The position numbers and the translations under genes were made by a program. From Argentina anserina (Eukaryota; Streptophyta; Magnoliopsida; Rosales; Rosaceae), in the NCBI RefSeq assembly GCF_933775445.1, contig NW_026089439.1:1-64000 (forward strand): a DNA stretch of 64,000 nt. The letters are read 5' to 3'. Under the pieces are notes generated by a model. The model was not told the DNA's origin. It ran no database searches and saw only the letters and a program-made list of their open reading frames with translations. Shown here in pieces: positions 11,811-25,007 of this stretch (within the stretch, counting starts at the first letter, position 1; every line of letters starts with the position of its first letter).

Positions 11811-13460
11811 TGAGAGTTTTGCAAGTGTGGGAGTGTGTTTCTTTCAAACTGAGTATCTTTACATCGTTTGCGTATCTTTACTATTCCAATTGTGTATCTT
11901 TACATCGTTTGCGTATATTTACTATTCCAATTGTGTATCTTTTCATTTCTCGTTTGAGTATCTTTCTGTAAGGCTTCTGATGCGAGTTTCTATTGTATTT
12001 GAGAGTTTTGCAAGTGTGGGAGTGTGTTTCTTTCAAACTGAGTATCTTTACATCGTTTGCGTATCTTTACTATTCCAATTGTGTATCTTTACATCATTTG
12101 CGTATCTTTACTATTCCAATTGTGTATCTTTTCATTTCTCGTTTGAGTATCTTTCTGTAAGGCTTCTGATGCGAGTTTCTATTGTATTTGAGAGTTTTGC
12201 AAGTGTGGGAGTGTGTTTCTTTCAAACTGAGTATCTTTACATCGATTGCGTATCTTTACTATTCCAATTGTGTATCTTTTCATTTCTCATTTGAGTATCT
12301 TTCTGTAAGGCTTCTGATTCGAGTTTCTATTGTATTTGAGAGTTTTGCAAGTGTGGGAGTGTGTTTCTTTCAAACTGAGTATCTTTACATCGATTGCGTA
12401 CCTTTACTATTCCAATTGTGTATCTTTTCATTTCTCGTTTGAGTATCTTTCTGTAAGGCTTTCTGATGCGAGTTTCTATTGAATTTGAGAGTTTTGCAAG
12501 TGTGGGAGTGTGTTTCTTTCAAACTGAGTATCTTTACATCGATTGCGTATCTTTACTATTCCAATTGTCTATCTTTACATCGTTTGCGTATCTTTACTAT
12601 TCCAATTGTGTATCTTTTCATTTCTCGTTTGAGTATCTTTCTGTAAGGCTTCTGATTCGAGTTTCTATTGTATTTGAGAGTTTTGCAAGTGTGGGAGTGT
12701 GTTTCTTTCAAACTGAGTATCTTTACATCGATTGCGTATCTTTACTATTCCAATTGTGTATCTTTTCATTTCTCGTTTGAGTATCTTTCTGTAAGGCTTT
12801 CTGATGCGAGTTTCTATTGAATTTGAGAGTTTTGCAAGTGTGGGAGTGTGTTTCTTTCAAACTGAGTATCTTTACATCGTTTGCGTATCTTTACTATTCC
12901 AATTGTGTATCTTTACATCGTTTGCGTATATTTACTATTCCAATTGTGTATCTTTTCATTTCTCGTTTGAGTATCTTTCTGTAAGGCTTCTGATGCGAAT
13001 TTCTATTGTATTTGAGAGTTTTGCAAGTGTGGGAGTGTGTTTCTTTCAAACTGAGTATCTTTACATCGTTTGCGTATCTTTACTATTCCAATTGTGTTTC
13101 TTTACATCGTTTGCGTATCTTTACTATTCCAATTGTGTATCTTTTCATTTCTCGTTTGAGTATCTTTCTGTAAGGCTTTCTGATGCGAGTTTCTATTGAA
13201 TTTGAGAGTTTTGCAAGTGTGGGAGTGTGTTTCTTTCAAACTGAGTATCTTTACATCTTTTGCGTATGTTTACTATTCCAATTGTGTTTCTTTACATCGT
13301 TTGCGTATCTTTACTATTCCAATTGTGTATCTTTTCATTTCTCGTTTGAGTATCTTTCTGTAAGGCTTTCTGATGCGAGTTTCTATTGAATTTGAGAGTT
13401 TTGCAAGTGTGGGAGTGTGTTTCTTTCAAACTGAGTATCTTTACATCTTTTGCGTATGTT
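11811..13460 (+). repeat. 1.65-kb block with a near-identical copy 15,330 bp downstream (copy 1)
   Basis: Starts 11980, 12169, 12317, 12466, 12655, 12804, 12993 and 13183 recur at +15330. Rare variants shared with the distant copy are CTCATTTGAG (near 12286), GCGTACCTTTAC (near 12398) and GATGCGAATTTC (near 12998). Matching starts just after the GTTTCTTTTGAATT site and ends inside the monomer at 13373. Confidence 0.87.
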
Positions 13461-16400
13461 TACTATTCCAATTGTGTTTCTTTACATCGTTTGCGTATCT
13501 TTACTATTCCAATTGTGTATCTTTTCATTTCTCGTTTGAGTATCTTTCTGTAAGGCTTTCTGATGCGAGTTTCTATTGAATTTGAGAGTTTTGCAAGTGT
13601 GGGAGTGTGTTTCTTTCAAACTGAGTATCTTTACATCGATTGCGTATCTTTACTATTCCAATTGTCTATCTTTACATCGTTTGCGTATCTTTACTATTCC
13701 AATTGTGTATCTTTTCATTTCTCGTTTGAGTATCTTTCTGTAAAGCTTCTGATTCGAGTTTCTATTGTATTTGAGAGTTTTGCAAGTGTGGGAGTGTGTT
13801 TCTTTCAAACTGAGTATGTTTACATCGTTTGCGTATCTTTACTATTCCAATTGTGTATCTTTACATCGATTGCGTATCTTTTCATTTCTCGTTTGAGTAT
13901 CTTTCTGTAAGGCTTCTGATGCGAGTTTCTATTGAATTTGAAAGTTTTGCAAGTGTGAGAGTGTGTTTCTTTCAAACTGAGTATCTTTACATCGTTTCCG
14001 TATCTTTACTATTCCAATTGTGTTTCTTTACATCGTTTGCGTATCTTTACTATTCCAATTGTGTATCTTTTCATTTCTCGTTTGAGTATCTTTCTGTAAG
14101 GCTTTCTGATGCGAGTTTCTATTGAATTTGAGAGTTTTGCAAGTGTGGGAGTGTGTTTCTTTCAAACTGAGTATCTTTACATCTTTTGCGTATGTTTACT
14201 ATTCCAATTTTTTTTCTTTACATCGTTTGCGTATCTTTACTATTCCAATTGTGTATCTTTCATTTCTCGTTTGAGTATCTTTCTGTAAGGCTTTCTGATG
14301 CGAGTTTCTATTGTATTTGAGAGTTTTGCAAGTGTGGGAGTGTGTTTCTTTCAAACTGAGTATCTTTACATCTTTTGCGTATGTTTACTATTCCAATTGT
14401 GTTTCTTTACATCGTTTGCGTATCTTTACTATTCGAATTGTGTATCTTTTCATTTCTCGTTTGAGTATCTTTCTGTAAGGCTTTCTGATGCGAGTTTCTT
14501 TTGAATTTGAGAGTTTTGCAAGTGTGGGAGTGTGTTTCTTTCAAACTGAATATCTTTACATCGATTGCGTATCTTTACTATTCCAATTGTGTATCTTTTC
14601 ATTTCTCGTTTGAGTATCTTTCTGTAAGGCTTTCTGATGCGAGTTTCTATTGAATTTGAGAGTTTTGCAAGTGTGGGAGTGTGTTTCTTTCAAACTGAGT
14701 ATCTTTACATCGTTTGCGTATCTTTACTATTCCAATTGTGTATCTTTACATCGTTTGCGTATATTTACTATTCCAATTGTGTATCTTTTCATTTCTCGTT
14801 TGAGTATCTTTCTGTAAGGCTTCTGATGCGAGTTTCTATTGTATTTGAGAGTTTTGCAAGTGTGGGAGTGTGTTTCTTTCAAACTGAGTATCTTTACATC
14901 GTTTGCGTATCTTTACTATTCCAATTGTGTTTCTTTACATCGTTTGCGTATCTTTACTATTCCAATTGTGTATCTTTTCATTTCTCGTTTGAGTATCTTT
15001 CTGTAAGGCTTTCTGATGCGAGTTTCTATTGAATTTGAGAGTTTTGCAAGTGTGGGAGTGTGTTTCTTTCAAACTGAGTATCTTTACATCTTTTGCGTAT
15101 GTTTACTATTCCAATTGTGTTTCTTTACATCGTTTGCGTATCTTTACTATTCCAATTGTGTATCTTTTCATTTCTCGTTTGAGTATCTTTCTGTAAGGCT
15201 TTCTGATGCGAGTTTCTATTGAATTTGAGAGTTTTGCAAGTGTGGGAGTGTGTTTCTTTCAAACTGAGTATCTTTACATCGATTGCGTATCTTTACTATT
15301 CCAATTGTCTATCTTTACATCGTTTGCGTATCTTTAGTATTCCAATTGTGTATCTTTTCATTTCTCGTTTGAGTATCTTTCTGTAAAGCTTCTGATTCGA
15401 GTTTCTATTGTATTTGAGAGTTTTGCAAGTGTGGGAGTGTGTTTCTTTCAAACTGAGTATGTTTACATCGTTTGCGTATCTTTACTATTCCAATTGTGTA
15501 TCTTTACATCGATTGCGTATCTTTTCATTTCTCGTTTGAGTATCTTTCTGTAAGGCTTCTGATGCGAGTTTCTATTGAATTTGAAAGTTTTGCAAGTGTG
15601 AGAGTGTGTTTCTTTCAAACTGAGTATCTTTACATCGTTTCCGTATCTTTACTATTCCAATTGTGTTTCTTTACATCGTTTGCGTATCTTTACTATTCCA
15701 ATTGTGTATCTTTTCATTTCTCGTTTGAGTATCTTTCTGTAAGGCTTTCTGATGCGAGTTTCTATTGAATTTGAGAGTTTTGCAAGTGTGGGAGTGTGTT
15801 TCTTTCAAACTGAGTATCTTTACATCTTTTGCGTATGTTTACTATTCCAATTTTTTTTCTTTACATCGTTTGCGTATCTTTACTATTCCAATTGTGTATC
15901 TTTTCATTTCTCGTTTGAGTATCTTTCTGTAAGGCTTTCTGATGCGAGTTTCTATTGAATTTGAGAGTTTTGCAAGTGTGGGAGTGTGTTTCTTTCAAAC
16001 TGAGTATCTTTACATCGATTGCGTATCTTTACTATTCCAATTGTCTATCTTTACATCGTTTGCGTATCTTTACTATTCCAATTGTGTATCTTTTCATTTC
16101 TCGTTTGAGTATCTTTCTGTAAGGCTTCTGATTCGAGTTTCTATTGTATTTGAGAGTTTTGCAAGTGTGGGAGTGTGTTTCTTTCAAACTGAGTATCTTT
16201 ACATCGATTGCGTATCTTTACTATTCCAATTGTGTATCTTTTCATTTCTCGTTTGAGTATCTTTCTGTAAGGCTTTCTGATGCGAGTTTCTATTGAATTT
16301 GAGAGTTTTGCAAGTGTGGGAGTGTGTTTCTTTCAAACTGAGTATCTTTACATCGTTTGCGTATCTTTACTATTCCAAATGTGTATCTTTACATCGTTTG

Positions 16401-18016
16401 CGTATATTTACTATTCCAATTGTGTATCTTTTCATTTCTCGTTTGAGTATCTTTCTGTAAGGCTTCTGATGCGAGTTTCTATTGTATTTGAGAGTTTTGC
16501 AAGTGTGGGAGTGTGTTTCTTTCAAACTGAGTATCTTTACATCGTTTGCGTATCTTTACTATTCCAATTGTGTTTCTTTACATCGTTTGCGTATCTTTAC
16601 TATTCCAATTGTGTATCTTTTCATTTCTCGTTTGAGTATCTTTCTGTAAGGCTTCTGATGCGAGTTTCTATTGTATTTGAGAGTTTTGCAAGTGTGGGAG
16701 TGTGTTTCTTTCAAACTGAGTATCTTTACATCTTTTGCGTATGTTTACTATTCCAATTGTGTTTCTTTACATCGTTTGCGTATCTTTACTATTCGAATTG
16801 TGTATCTTTTCATTTCTCGTTTGAGTATCTTTCTGTAAGGCTTTCTGATGCGAGTTTCTATTGAATTTGAGAGTTTTGCAAGTGTGGGAGTGTGTTTCTT
16901 TCAAACTGAGTATCTTTACATCGTTTGCGTATCTTTACTATTCCAATTGTGTTTCTTTACATCGTTTGCGTATCTTTACTATTCCAATTGTGTATCTTTT
17001 CATTTCTCGTTTGAGTATCTTTCTGTAAGGCTTTCTGATGCGAGTTTCTATTGTATTTGAGAGTTTTGCAAGTGTGGGAGTGTGTTTCTTTCAAACTGAG
17101 TATCTTTACATCTTTTGCGTATGTTTACTATTCCAATTGTGTTTCTTTACATCGTTTGCGTATCTTTACTATTCGAATTGTGTATCTTTTCATTTCTCGT
17201 TTAAGTATCTTTCTGTAAGGCTTTCTGATGCGAGTTTCTATTGAATTTGAGAGTTTTGCAAGTGTGGGAGTGTGTTTCTTTCAAACTGAGTATCTTTACA
17301 TCGATTGCGTATCTTTACTATTCCAATTGTCTATCTTTACATCGTTTGCGTATATTTACTATTCCAATTGTGTATCTTTTCATTTCTCGTTTGAGTATAT
17401 TTCTGTAAGGCTTTCTGATGCGAGTTTCTATTGAATTTGAGAGTTTTGCAAGTGTGGGAGTGTGTTTCTTTCAAACTGAGTATCTTTACATCGTTTGCGT
17501 ATCTTTACTATTCCAATTGTGTATCTTTTCATTTCTCGTTTGAGTATCTTTCTGTAAGGCTTTCTGATGCGAGTTTATATTGAATTTGAGAGTTTTGCAA
17601 GTGTGGGAGTGTGTTTCTTTCAAACTGAGTATCTTTAAATCTTTTGCGTATGTTTACTATTCCAATTGTGTTTCTTTACATCGATTGCGTATCTTTACTA
17701 TTCCAATTGTGTATCTTTTCATTTCTCGTTTGAGTATCTTTCTGTAAGGCTTTCTGATGCGAGTTTCTATTGAATTTGAGAGTTTTGCAAGTGTGGGAGT
17801 GTGTTTCTTTCAAACTGAGTATCTTTACATCGTTTGCGTATCTTTACTATTCCAATTGTGTTTCTTTACATCATTTGCGTATCTTTACTATTCGAATTGT
17901 GTATCTTTTCATTTCTCGTTTGAGTATCTTTCTGTAAGGCTTTCTGATGCGAGTTTCTTTTGAATTTGAGAGTTTTGCAAGTGTGGGAGTGTGTTTCTTT
18001 CAAACTGAGTATCTTT
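13373..18016 (+). repeat. 4.6-kb block, downstream copy of the 6156-bp spaced duplication
   Basis: This block repeats 7217-11860, including both TTTACTATTCC and TTTAGTATTCC forms of the 1643-bp unit, CCAAATGTG (near 16376, as near 10222), GAATATCTTT (14549, as 8393) and TTATATTGAATT (near 17575, as near 11419). A patch from about 14290 to 14510 does not match its partner and resembles monomers such as 10882 or 17038 instead; a one-base deletion (TATCTTTCATTT near 14246) lies next to it. The TTTAAATC near 17637 is private to this copy. Confidence 0.83.
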
Positions 18017-21000
18017 ACATCGATTGCGTATCTTTACTATTCCAATTGTCTATCTTTACATCGTTTGCGTATCTTTACTATTCCAATTGTGTATCTTTTC
18101 ATTTCTCGTTTGAGTATCTTTCTGTAAAGCTTCTGATTCGAGTTTCTATTGTATTTGAGAGTTTTGCAAGTGTGGGAGTGTGTTTCTTTCAAACTGAGTA
18201 TCTTTACATCGTTTGCGTATCTTTACTATTCCAATTGTGTATCTTTACATCGATTGCGTATCTTTTCATTTCTCGTTTGAGTATCTTTCTGTAAGGCTTC
18301 TGATGCGAGTTTCTATTGAATTTGAAAGTTTTGCAAGTGTGGGAGTGTGTTTCTTTCAAACTGAGTATCTTTACATCGTTTCCGTATCTTTACTATTCCA
18401 ATTGTGTATCTTTACATCGTTTGCGTATCTTTACTATTCTAATTGTGTATCTTTTCATTTCTCGTTTGAGTATCTTTCTGTAAGGCTTTCTGATGCGAGT
18501 TTCTATTGAATTTGAGAGTTTTGCAAGTGTGGGAGTGTGTTTCTTACAAACTGAGTATCTTTACATCGATTGCGTATCTTTACTATTCCAATTGTCTATG
18601 TTTACATCGTTTGCGTATCTTTACTATTCAAATTGTGTATCTTTTCATTTCTCGTTTGAGTATCTTTCTGTAAGGCTTCTGATTCGAGTTTCTATTGTAT
18701 TTGAGAGTTTTGCAAGTGTGGGAGTGTGTTTCTTTCAAACTGAGTATCTTTACATCGTTTGCGTATATTTACTATTCCAATTGTGTATCTTTTCATTTCT
18801 CGTTTGAGTATCTTTCTGTAAGGCTTCTGATGCGAGTTTCTATTGTATTTGAGAGTTTTGCAAGTGTGGGAGTGTGTTTCTTTCAAACTGAGTATCTTTA
18901 CATCGTTTGCGTATCTTTACTATTCCAATTGTGTTTCTTTACATCGTTTGCGTATCTTTACTATTCCAATTGTGTATCTTTTCATTTCTCGTTTGAGTAT
19001 CTTTCTGTAAGGCTTCTGATGCGAGTTTCTATTGTATTTGAGAGTTTTGCAAGTGTGGGAGTGTGTTTCTTTCAAACTGAGTATCTTTACATCTTTTGCG
19101 TATGTTTACTATTCCAATTGTGTTTCTTTACATCGTTTGCGTATCTTTACTATTCGAATTGTGTATCTTTTCATTTCTCGTTTGAGTATCTTTCTGTAAG
19201 GCTTTCTGATGCGAGTTTCTATTGAATTTGAGAGTTTTGCAAGTGTGGGAGTGTGTTTCTTTCAAACTGAGTATCTTTACATCGTTTGCGTATCTTTACT
19301 ATTCCAATTGTGTATCTTTACATCGTTTGCGTATATTTACTATTCCAATTGTGTATCTTTTCATTTCTCGTTTGTGTATCTTTCTGTAAGGCTTCTGATG
19401 CGAGTTTCTATTGTATTTGAGAGTTTTGCAAGTGTGGGAGTGTGTTTCTTTCAAACTGAGTATCTTTACATCGTTTGCGTATCTTTACTATTCCAATTGT
19501 GTTTCTTTACATCGTTTGCGTATCTTTACTATTCCAATTGTGTATCTTTTCATTTCTCGTTTGAGTATCTTTCTGTAAGGCTTCTGATGCGAGTTTCTAT
19601 TGTATTTGAGAGTTTTGCAAGTGTGGGAGTGTGTTTCTTTCAAACTGAGTATCTTTACATCTTTTGCGTATGTTTACTATTCCAATTGTGTTTCTTTACA
19701 TCGTTTGCGTATCTTTACTATTCGAATTGTGTATCTTTTCATTTCTCGTTTGAGTATCTTTCTGTAAGGCTTTCTGATGCGAGTTTCTATTGAATTTGAG
19801 AGTTTTGCAAGTGTGGGAGTGTGTTTCTTTCAAACTGAGTATCTTTACATCGTTTGCGTATCTTTACTATTCCAATTGTGTTTCTTTACATCGTTTGCGT
19901 ATCTTTACTATTCCAATTGTGTATCTTTTCATTTCTCGTTTGAGTATCTTTCTGTAAGGCTTTCTGATGCGAGTTTCTATTGTATTTGAGAGTTTTGCAA
20001 GTGTGGGAGTGTGTTTCTTTCAAACTGAGTATCTTTACATCTTTTGCGTATGTTTACTATTCCAATTGTGTTTCTTTACATCGTTTGCGTATCTTTACTA
20101 TTCGAATTGTGTATCTTTTCATTTCTCGTTTAAGTATCTTTCTGTAAGGCTTTCTGATGCGAGTTTCTATTGAATTTGAGAGTTTTGCAAGTGTGGGAGT
20201 GTGTTTCTTTCAAACTGAGTATCTTTACATCGATTGCGTATCTTTACTATTCCAATTGTCTATCTTTACATCGTTTGCGTATATTTACTATTCCAATTGT
20301 GTATCTTTTCATTTCTCGTTTGAGTATATTTTTGTAAGGCTTTCTGATGCGAGTTTCTATTGAATTTGAGAGTTTTGCAAGTGTGGGAGTGTGTTTCTTT
20401 CAAACTGAGTATCTTTACATCGTTTGCGTATCTTTACTATTCCAATTGTGTATCTTTTCATTTCTCGTTTGAGTATCTTTCTGTAAGGCTTTCTGATGCG
20501 AGTTTATATTGAATTTGAGAGTTTTGCAAGTGTGGGAGTGTGTTTCTTTCAAACTGAGTATCTTTACATCTTTTGCGTATGTTTACTATTCCAATTGTGT
20601 TTCTTTACATCGATTGCGTATCTTTACTATTCCAATTGTGTATCTTTTCATTTCTCGTTTGAGTATCTTTCTGTAAGGCTTTCTGATGCGAGTTTCTATT
20701 GAATTTGAGAGTTTTGCAAGTGTGGGAGTGTGTTTCTTTCAAACTGAGTATCTTTACATCGTTTGCGTATCTTTACTATTCCAATTGTGTTTCTTTACAT
20801 CATTTGCGTATCTTTACTATTCGAATTGTGTATCTTTTCATTTCTCGTTTGAGTATCTTTCTGTAAGGCTTTCTGATGCGAGTTTCTTTTGAATTTGAGA
20901 GTTTTGCAAGTGTGGGAGTGTGTTTCTTTCAAACTGAGTATCTTTACATCGATTGCGTATCTTTACTATTCCAATTGTCTATCTTTACATCGTTTGCGTA

Positions 21001-21850
21001 TCTTTACTATTCCAATTGTGTATCTTTTCATTTCTCGTTTGAGTATCTTTCTGTAAAGCTTCTGATTCGAGTTTCTATTGTATTTGAGAGTTTTGCAAGT
21101 GTGGGAGTGTGTTTCTTTCAAACTGAGTATCTTTACATCGTTTGCGTATCTTTACTATTCCAATTGTGTATCTTTACATCGATTGCGTATCTTTTCATTT
21201 CTCGTTTGAGTATCTTTCTGTAAGGCTTCTGATGCGAGTTTCTATTGAATTTGAAAGTTTTGCAAGTGTGGGAGTGTGTTTCTTTCAAACTGAGTATCTT
21301 TACATCGTTTCCGTATCTTTACTATTCCAATTGTGTATCTTTACATCGTTTGCGTATCTTTACTATTCTAATTGTGTATCTTTTCATTTCTCGTTTGAGT
21401 ATCTTTCTGTAAGGCTTTCTGATGCGAGTTTCTATTGAATTTGAGAGTTTTGCAAGTGTGGGAGTGTGTTTCTTACAAACTGAGTATCTTTACATCGATT
21501 GCGTATCTTTACTATTCCAATTGTCTATGTTTACATCGTTTGCGTATCTTTACTATTCAAATTGTGTATCTTTTCATTTCTCGTTTGAGTATCTTTCTGT
21601 AAGGCTTCTGATTCGAGTTTCTATTGTATTTGAGAGTTTTGCAAGTGTGGGAGTGTGTTTCTTTCAAACTGAGTATCTTTACATCGTTTGCGTATCTTTA
21701 CTATTCCAATTGTGTATATTTTCATTCCTCGTTTGAGTATCTTTCTGTAAGGCTTCTGATGCGAGTTTCTATTGTATTTGAGAGTTTTGCAAGTGTGGGA
21801 GTGTGTTTTTTTCAAACTGAGTATCTTTACATCGTTTGCGTATCTTTACT
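16280..21850 (+). repeat. 2929-bp tandem higher-order repeat, two copies
   Basis: Copy 1 is 16280-19208 (16 monomers) and copy 2 is 19209 to about 21850. Starts match at +2929 from 16280 to 18830. Shared rare variants include TCTTACAAACTG (18543 and 21472), GTCTATGTTTAC, TTCAAATTG and GAGTATATTT (near 17394 and 20323). Differences include CCAAATGTG in copy 1, TTTTTGTAAGG near 20330 in copy 2, and GTATATTTTCATTCCTCG near 21716 in copy 2. Confidence 0.86.
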
Positions 21851-24290
21851 ATTCCAATTGTGTATCTTTTCATTTCTCGTTTGAGTATCTTTCTGTAAGG
21901 CTTTCTGATGCGAGTTTCTATTGAATTTGAGAGTTTTGCAAGTGTGGGAGTGTGTTTCTTTCAAACTGAGTATCTTTACATCGATTGCGTATCTTTACTA
22001 TTCCAATTGTGTATATTTTCATTCCTCGTTTGAGTATATTTCTGTAAGGCTTTCTGATGCGAGTTTCTATTGAATTTGAGAGTTTTGCAAGTGTGGGAGT
22101 GTGTTTCTTTCAAACTGAGTATCTTTACATCGATTGCGTATCTTTACTATTCCAATTGTGTATCTTTACATCGTTTGCGTATCTTTACTATTCCAATTGT
22201 GTATCTTTTCATTTCTCGTTTGAGTATCTTTCTGTAAGGCTTCTGATTCGAGTTTCTATTGTATTTGAGAGTTTTGCAAGTGTGGGAGTGTGTTTCTTTC
22301 AAACTGAGTATCTTTACATCGATTGCGTATCTTTACTATTCCAATTGTCTATGTTTACATCGTTTGCGTATCTTTACTATTCAAATTGTGTATCTTTTCA
22401 TTTCTCGTTTGAGTATCTTTCTGTAAGGCTTCTGATTCGAGTTTCTATTGTATTTGAGAGTTTTGCAAGTGTGGGAGTGTGTTTCTTTCAAACTGAGTAT
22501 CTTTACATCGTTTGCGTATCTTTACTATTCCAATTGTGTATATTTTCATTTCTCGTTTGAGTATCTTTCTGTAAGGCTTCTGATGCGAGTTTCTATTGTA
22601 TTTGAGAGTTTTGCAAGTGTGGGAGTGTGTTTTTTTCAAACTGAGTATCTTTACATCGTTTGCGTATCTTTACTATTCCAATTGTGTATCTTTTCATTTC
22701 TCGTTTGAGTATCTTTCTGTAAGGCTTCTGATTCGAGTTTCTATTGTATTTGAGAGTTTTGCAAGTGTGGGAGTGTGTTTCTTTCAAACTGAGTATCTTT
22801 ACATCGATTGCGTATCTTTACTATTCCAATTGTGTATCTTTTCATTTCTCGTTTGAGTATCTTTCTGTAAGGCTTTCTGATGCGAGTTTCTATTGAATTT
22901 GAGAGTTTTACAAGTGTGGGAGTGTGTTTCTTTCAAACTGAGTATCTTTACATCGTTTGCGTATCTTTACTATTCCAATTGTGTATCTTTACATCGTTTG
23001 CGTATATTTACTATTCCAATTGTGTATCTTTTCATTTCTCGTTTGAGTATCTTTCTGTAAGGCTTCTGATGCGAGTTTCTATTGTATTTGAGAGTTTTGC
23101 AAGTGTGGGAGTGTGTTTCTTTCAAACTGAGTATCTTTACATCGTTTGCGTATCTTTACTATTCCAATTGTGTTTCTTTACATCGTTTGCGTATCTTTAC
23201 TATTCCAATTGTGTATCTTTTCATTTCTCGTTTGAGTATCTTTCTGTAAGGCTTTCTGATGCGAGTTTCTATTGAATTTGAGAGTTTTGCAAGTGTGGGA
23301 GTGTGTTTCTTTCAAACTGAGTATCTTTACATCTTTTGCGTATGTTTACTATTCCAATTGTGTTTCTTTACATCGTTTGCGTATCTTTACTATTCCAATT
23401 GTGTATCTTTTCATTTCTCGTTTGAGTATCTTTCTGTAAGGCTTTCTGATGCGAGTTTCTATTGAATTTGAGAGTTTTGCAAGTGTGGGAGTGTGTTTCT
23501 TTCAAACTGAGTATCTTTACATCGATTGCGTATCTTTACTATTCCAATTGTCTATCTTTACATCGTTTGCGTATCTTTACTATTCCAATTGTGTATCTTT
23601 TCATTTCTCGTTTGAGTATCTTTCTGTAAAGCTTCTGATTCGAGTTTCTATTGTATTTGAGAGTTTTGCAAGTGTGGGAGTGTGTTTCTTTGAAACTGAG
23701 TATCTTTACATCGTTTGCGTATCTTTACTATTCCAATTGTGTATCTTTACATCGATTGCGTATCTTTTCATTTCTCGTTTGAGTATCTTTTTGTAAGGCT
23801 TCTGATGCGAGTTTCTATTGAATTTGAAAGTTTTGCAAGTGTGGGAGTGTGTTTCTTTCAAACTGAGTATCTTTACATCGTTTCCGTATCTTTACTATTC
23901 CAATTGTGTATCTTTACATCGTTTGCGTATCTTTACTATTCTAATTGTGTATCTTTTCATTTCTCGTTTGAGTATCTTTCTGTAAGGCTTTCTGATGCGA
24001 GTTTCTATTGAATTTGAGAGTTTTGCAAGTGTGGGAGTGTGTTTCTTTCAAACTGAGTATCTTTACATCGATTGCGTATCTTTACTATTCCAATTGTCTA
24101 TGTTTACATCGTTTGCGTATCTTTACTATTCAAATTGTGTATCTTTTCATTTCTCGTTTGAGTATCTTTCTGTAAGGCTTCTGATTCGAGTTTCTATTGT
24201 ATTTGAGAGTTTTGCAAGTGTGGGAGTGTGTTTCTTTCAAACTGAGTATCTTTACATCGTTTGCGTATCTTTACTATTCCAATTGTGTAT
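20890..24290 (+). repeat. Segments related at 2573-bp spacing (20890-21720 and 23463-24293)
   Basis: Starts 20876, 21065, 21232, 21422 and 21611 match 23449, 23638, 23805, 23995 and 24184. Both carry AAGCTT with a 167-bp monomer, GAATTTGAAAG, TTTCCGTATC, TTCTAATTG, GTCTATGTTTAC and TTCAAATTG. The later copy has TTTGAAACTG near 23691, TTTTTGTAAGG near 23791, and normal TCTTTCAAAC near 24046. Confidence 0.8.
21422..22880 (+). repeat. Segments related at 824-bp spacing
   Basis: Starts 21611 and 21759 match 22435 and 22583, and the second half of 21422 matches 22246. Both copies share GTCTATGTTTAC, TTCAAATTG, GTGTATATTTTC and GTGTGTTTTTTTC. The rare GTATATTTTCATTCCTCG occurs near 21716 and 22012 but reads CATTTCTCG near 22545. 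Confidence 0.72.
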
Positions 24291-24332
24291 ATTTTCATTT
24301 CTCGTTTGAGTATCTTTCTGTAAGGCTTTCTG

Positions 24333-25007
24333 ATGCGAGTTTCTATTGAATTTGAGAGTTTTGCAAGTGTGGGAGTGTGTTTCTTTCAAACTGAGTATCT
24401 TTACATCTTTTGCGTATGTTTACTATTCCAATTGTGTATCTTTACATCATTTGCGTATCTTTACTATTCGAATTGTGTATCTTTTCATTTCTCGTTTGAG
24501 TATCTTTCTGTAAGGCTTCTGATGCGAGTTTCTATTGTATTTGAGAGTTTTGCAAGTGTGGGAGTGTGTTTCTTTCAAACTGAGTATCTTTACATCGTTT
24601 GCGTATCTTTACTATTCCAATTGTGTATCTTTTCATTTCTCGTTTGAGTATCTTTCTGTAAGGCTTTCTGATGCGAGTTTCTATTGAATTTGAGAGTTTT
24701 GCAAGTGTGGGAGTGTGTTTCTTTCAAACTGAGTATCTTTACATCTTTTGCGTATGTTTACTATTCCAATTGTGTATCTTTACATCATTTGCGTATCTTT
24801 ACTATTCGAATTGTGTATCTTTTCATTTCTCGTTTGAGTATCTTTCTGTAAGGCTTCTGATGCGAGTTTCTATTGTATTTGAGAGTTTTGCAAGTGTGGG
24901 AGTGTGTTTCTTTCAAACTGAGTATCTTTACATCGATTGCGTATCTTTACTATTCCAATTGTGTATCTTTTCATTTCTCATTTGAGTATCTTTCTGTAAG
25001 GCTTCTG
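24333..25007 (+). repeat. 338-bp dimer duplication
   Basis: The dimers starting at 24333 and 24671 share CATCTTTTGCGTATG, CATCATTTGCG and TTCGAATTG in the first monomer. They differ in the second, where the copy at 24522 has CATCGTTTGCG and that at 24860 has CATCGATTGCG and then joins the CTCATTTGAG block. Confidence 0.78.

Larger units (their letters stand above)
7217..11860 (+). repeat. 4.6-kb block, upstream copy of a 6156-bp spaced duplication
   Basis: Starts from 7217 to 11791 reappear at +6156 (13373 to 17947). The match ends shortly after the GTTTCTTTTGAATTTG variant near 11802, where this copy continues CATCGTTTGCG and the downstream copy CATCGATTGCG. The block contains both 1643-bp units, so the 1643-bp duplication came first. 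Confidence 0.85.
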
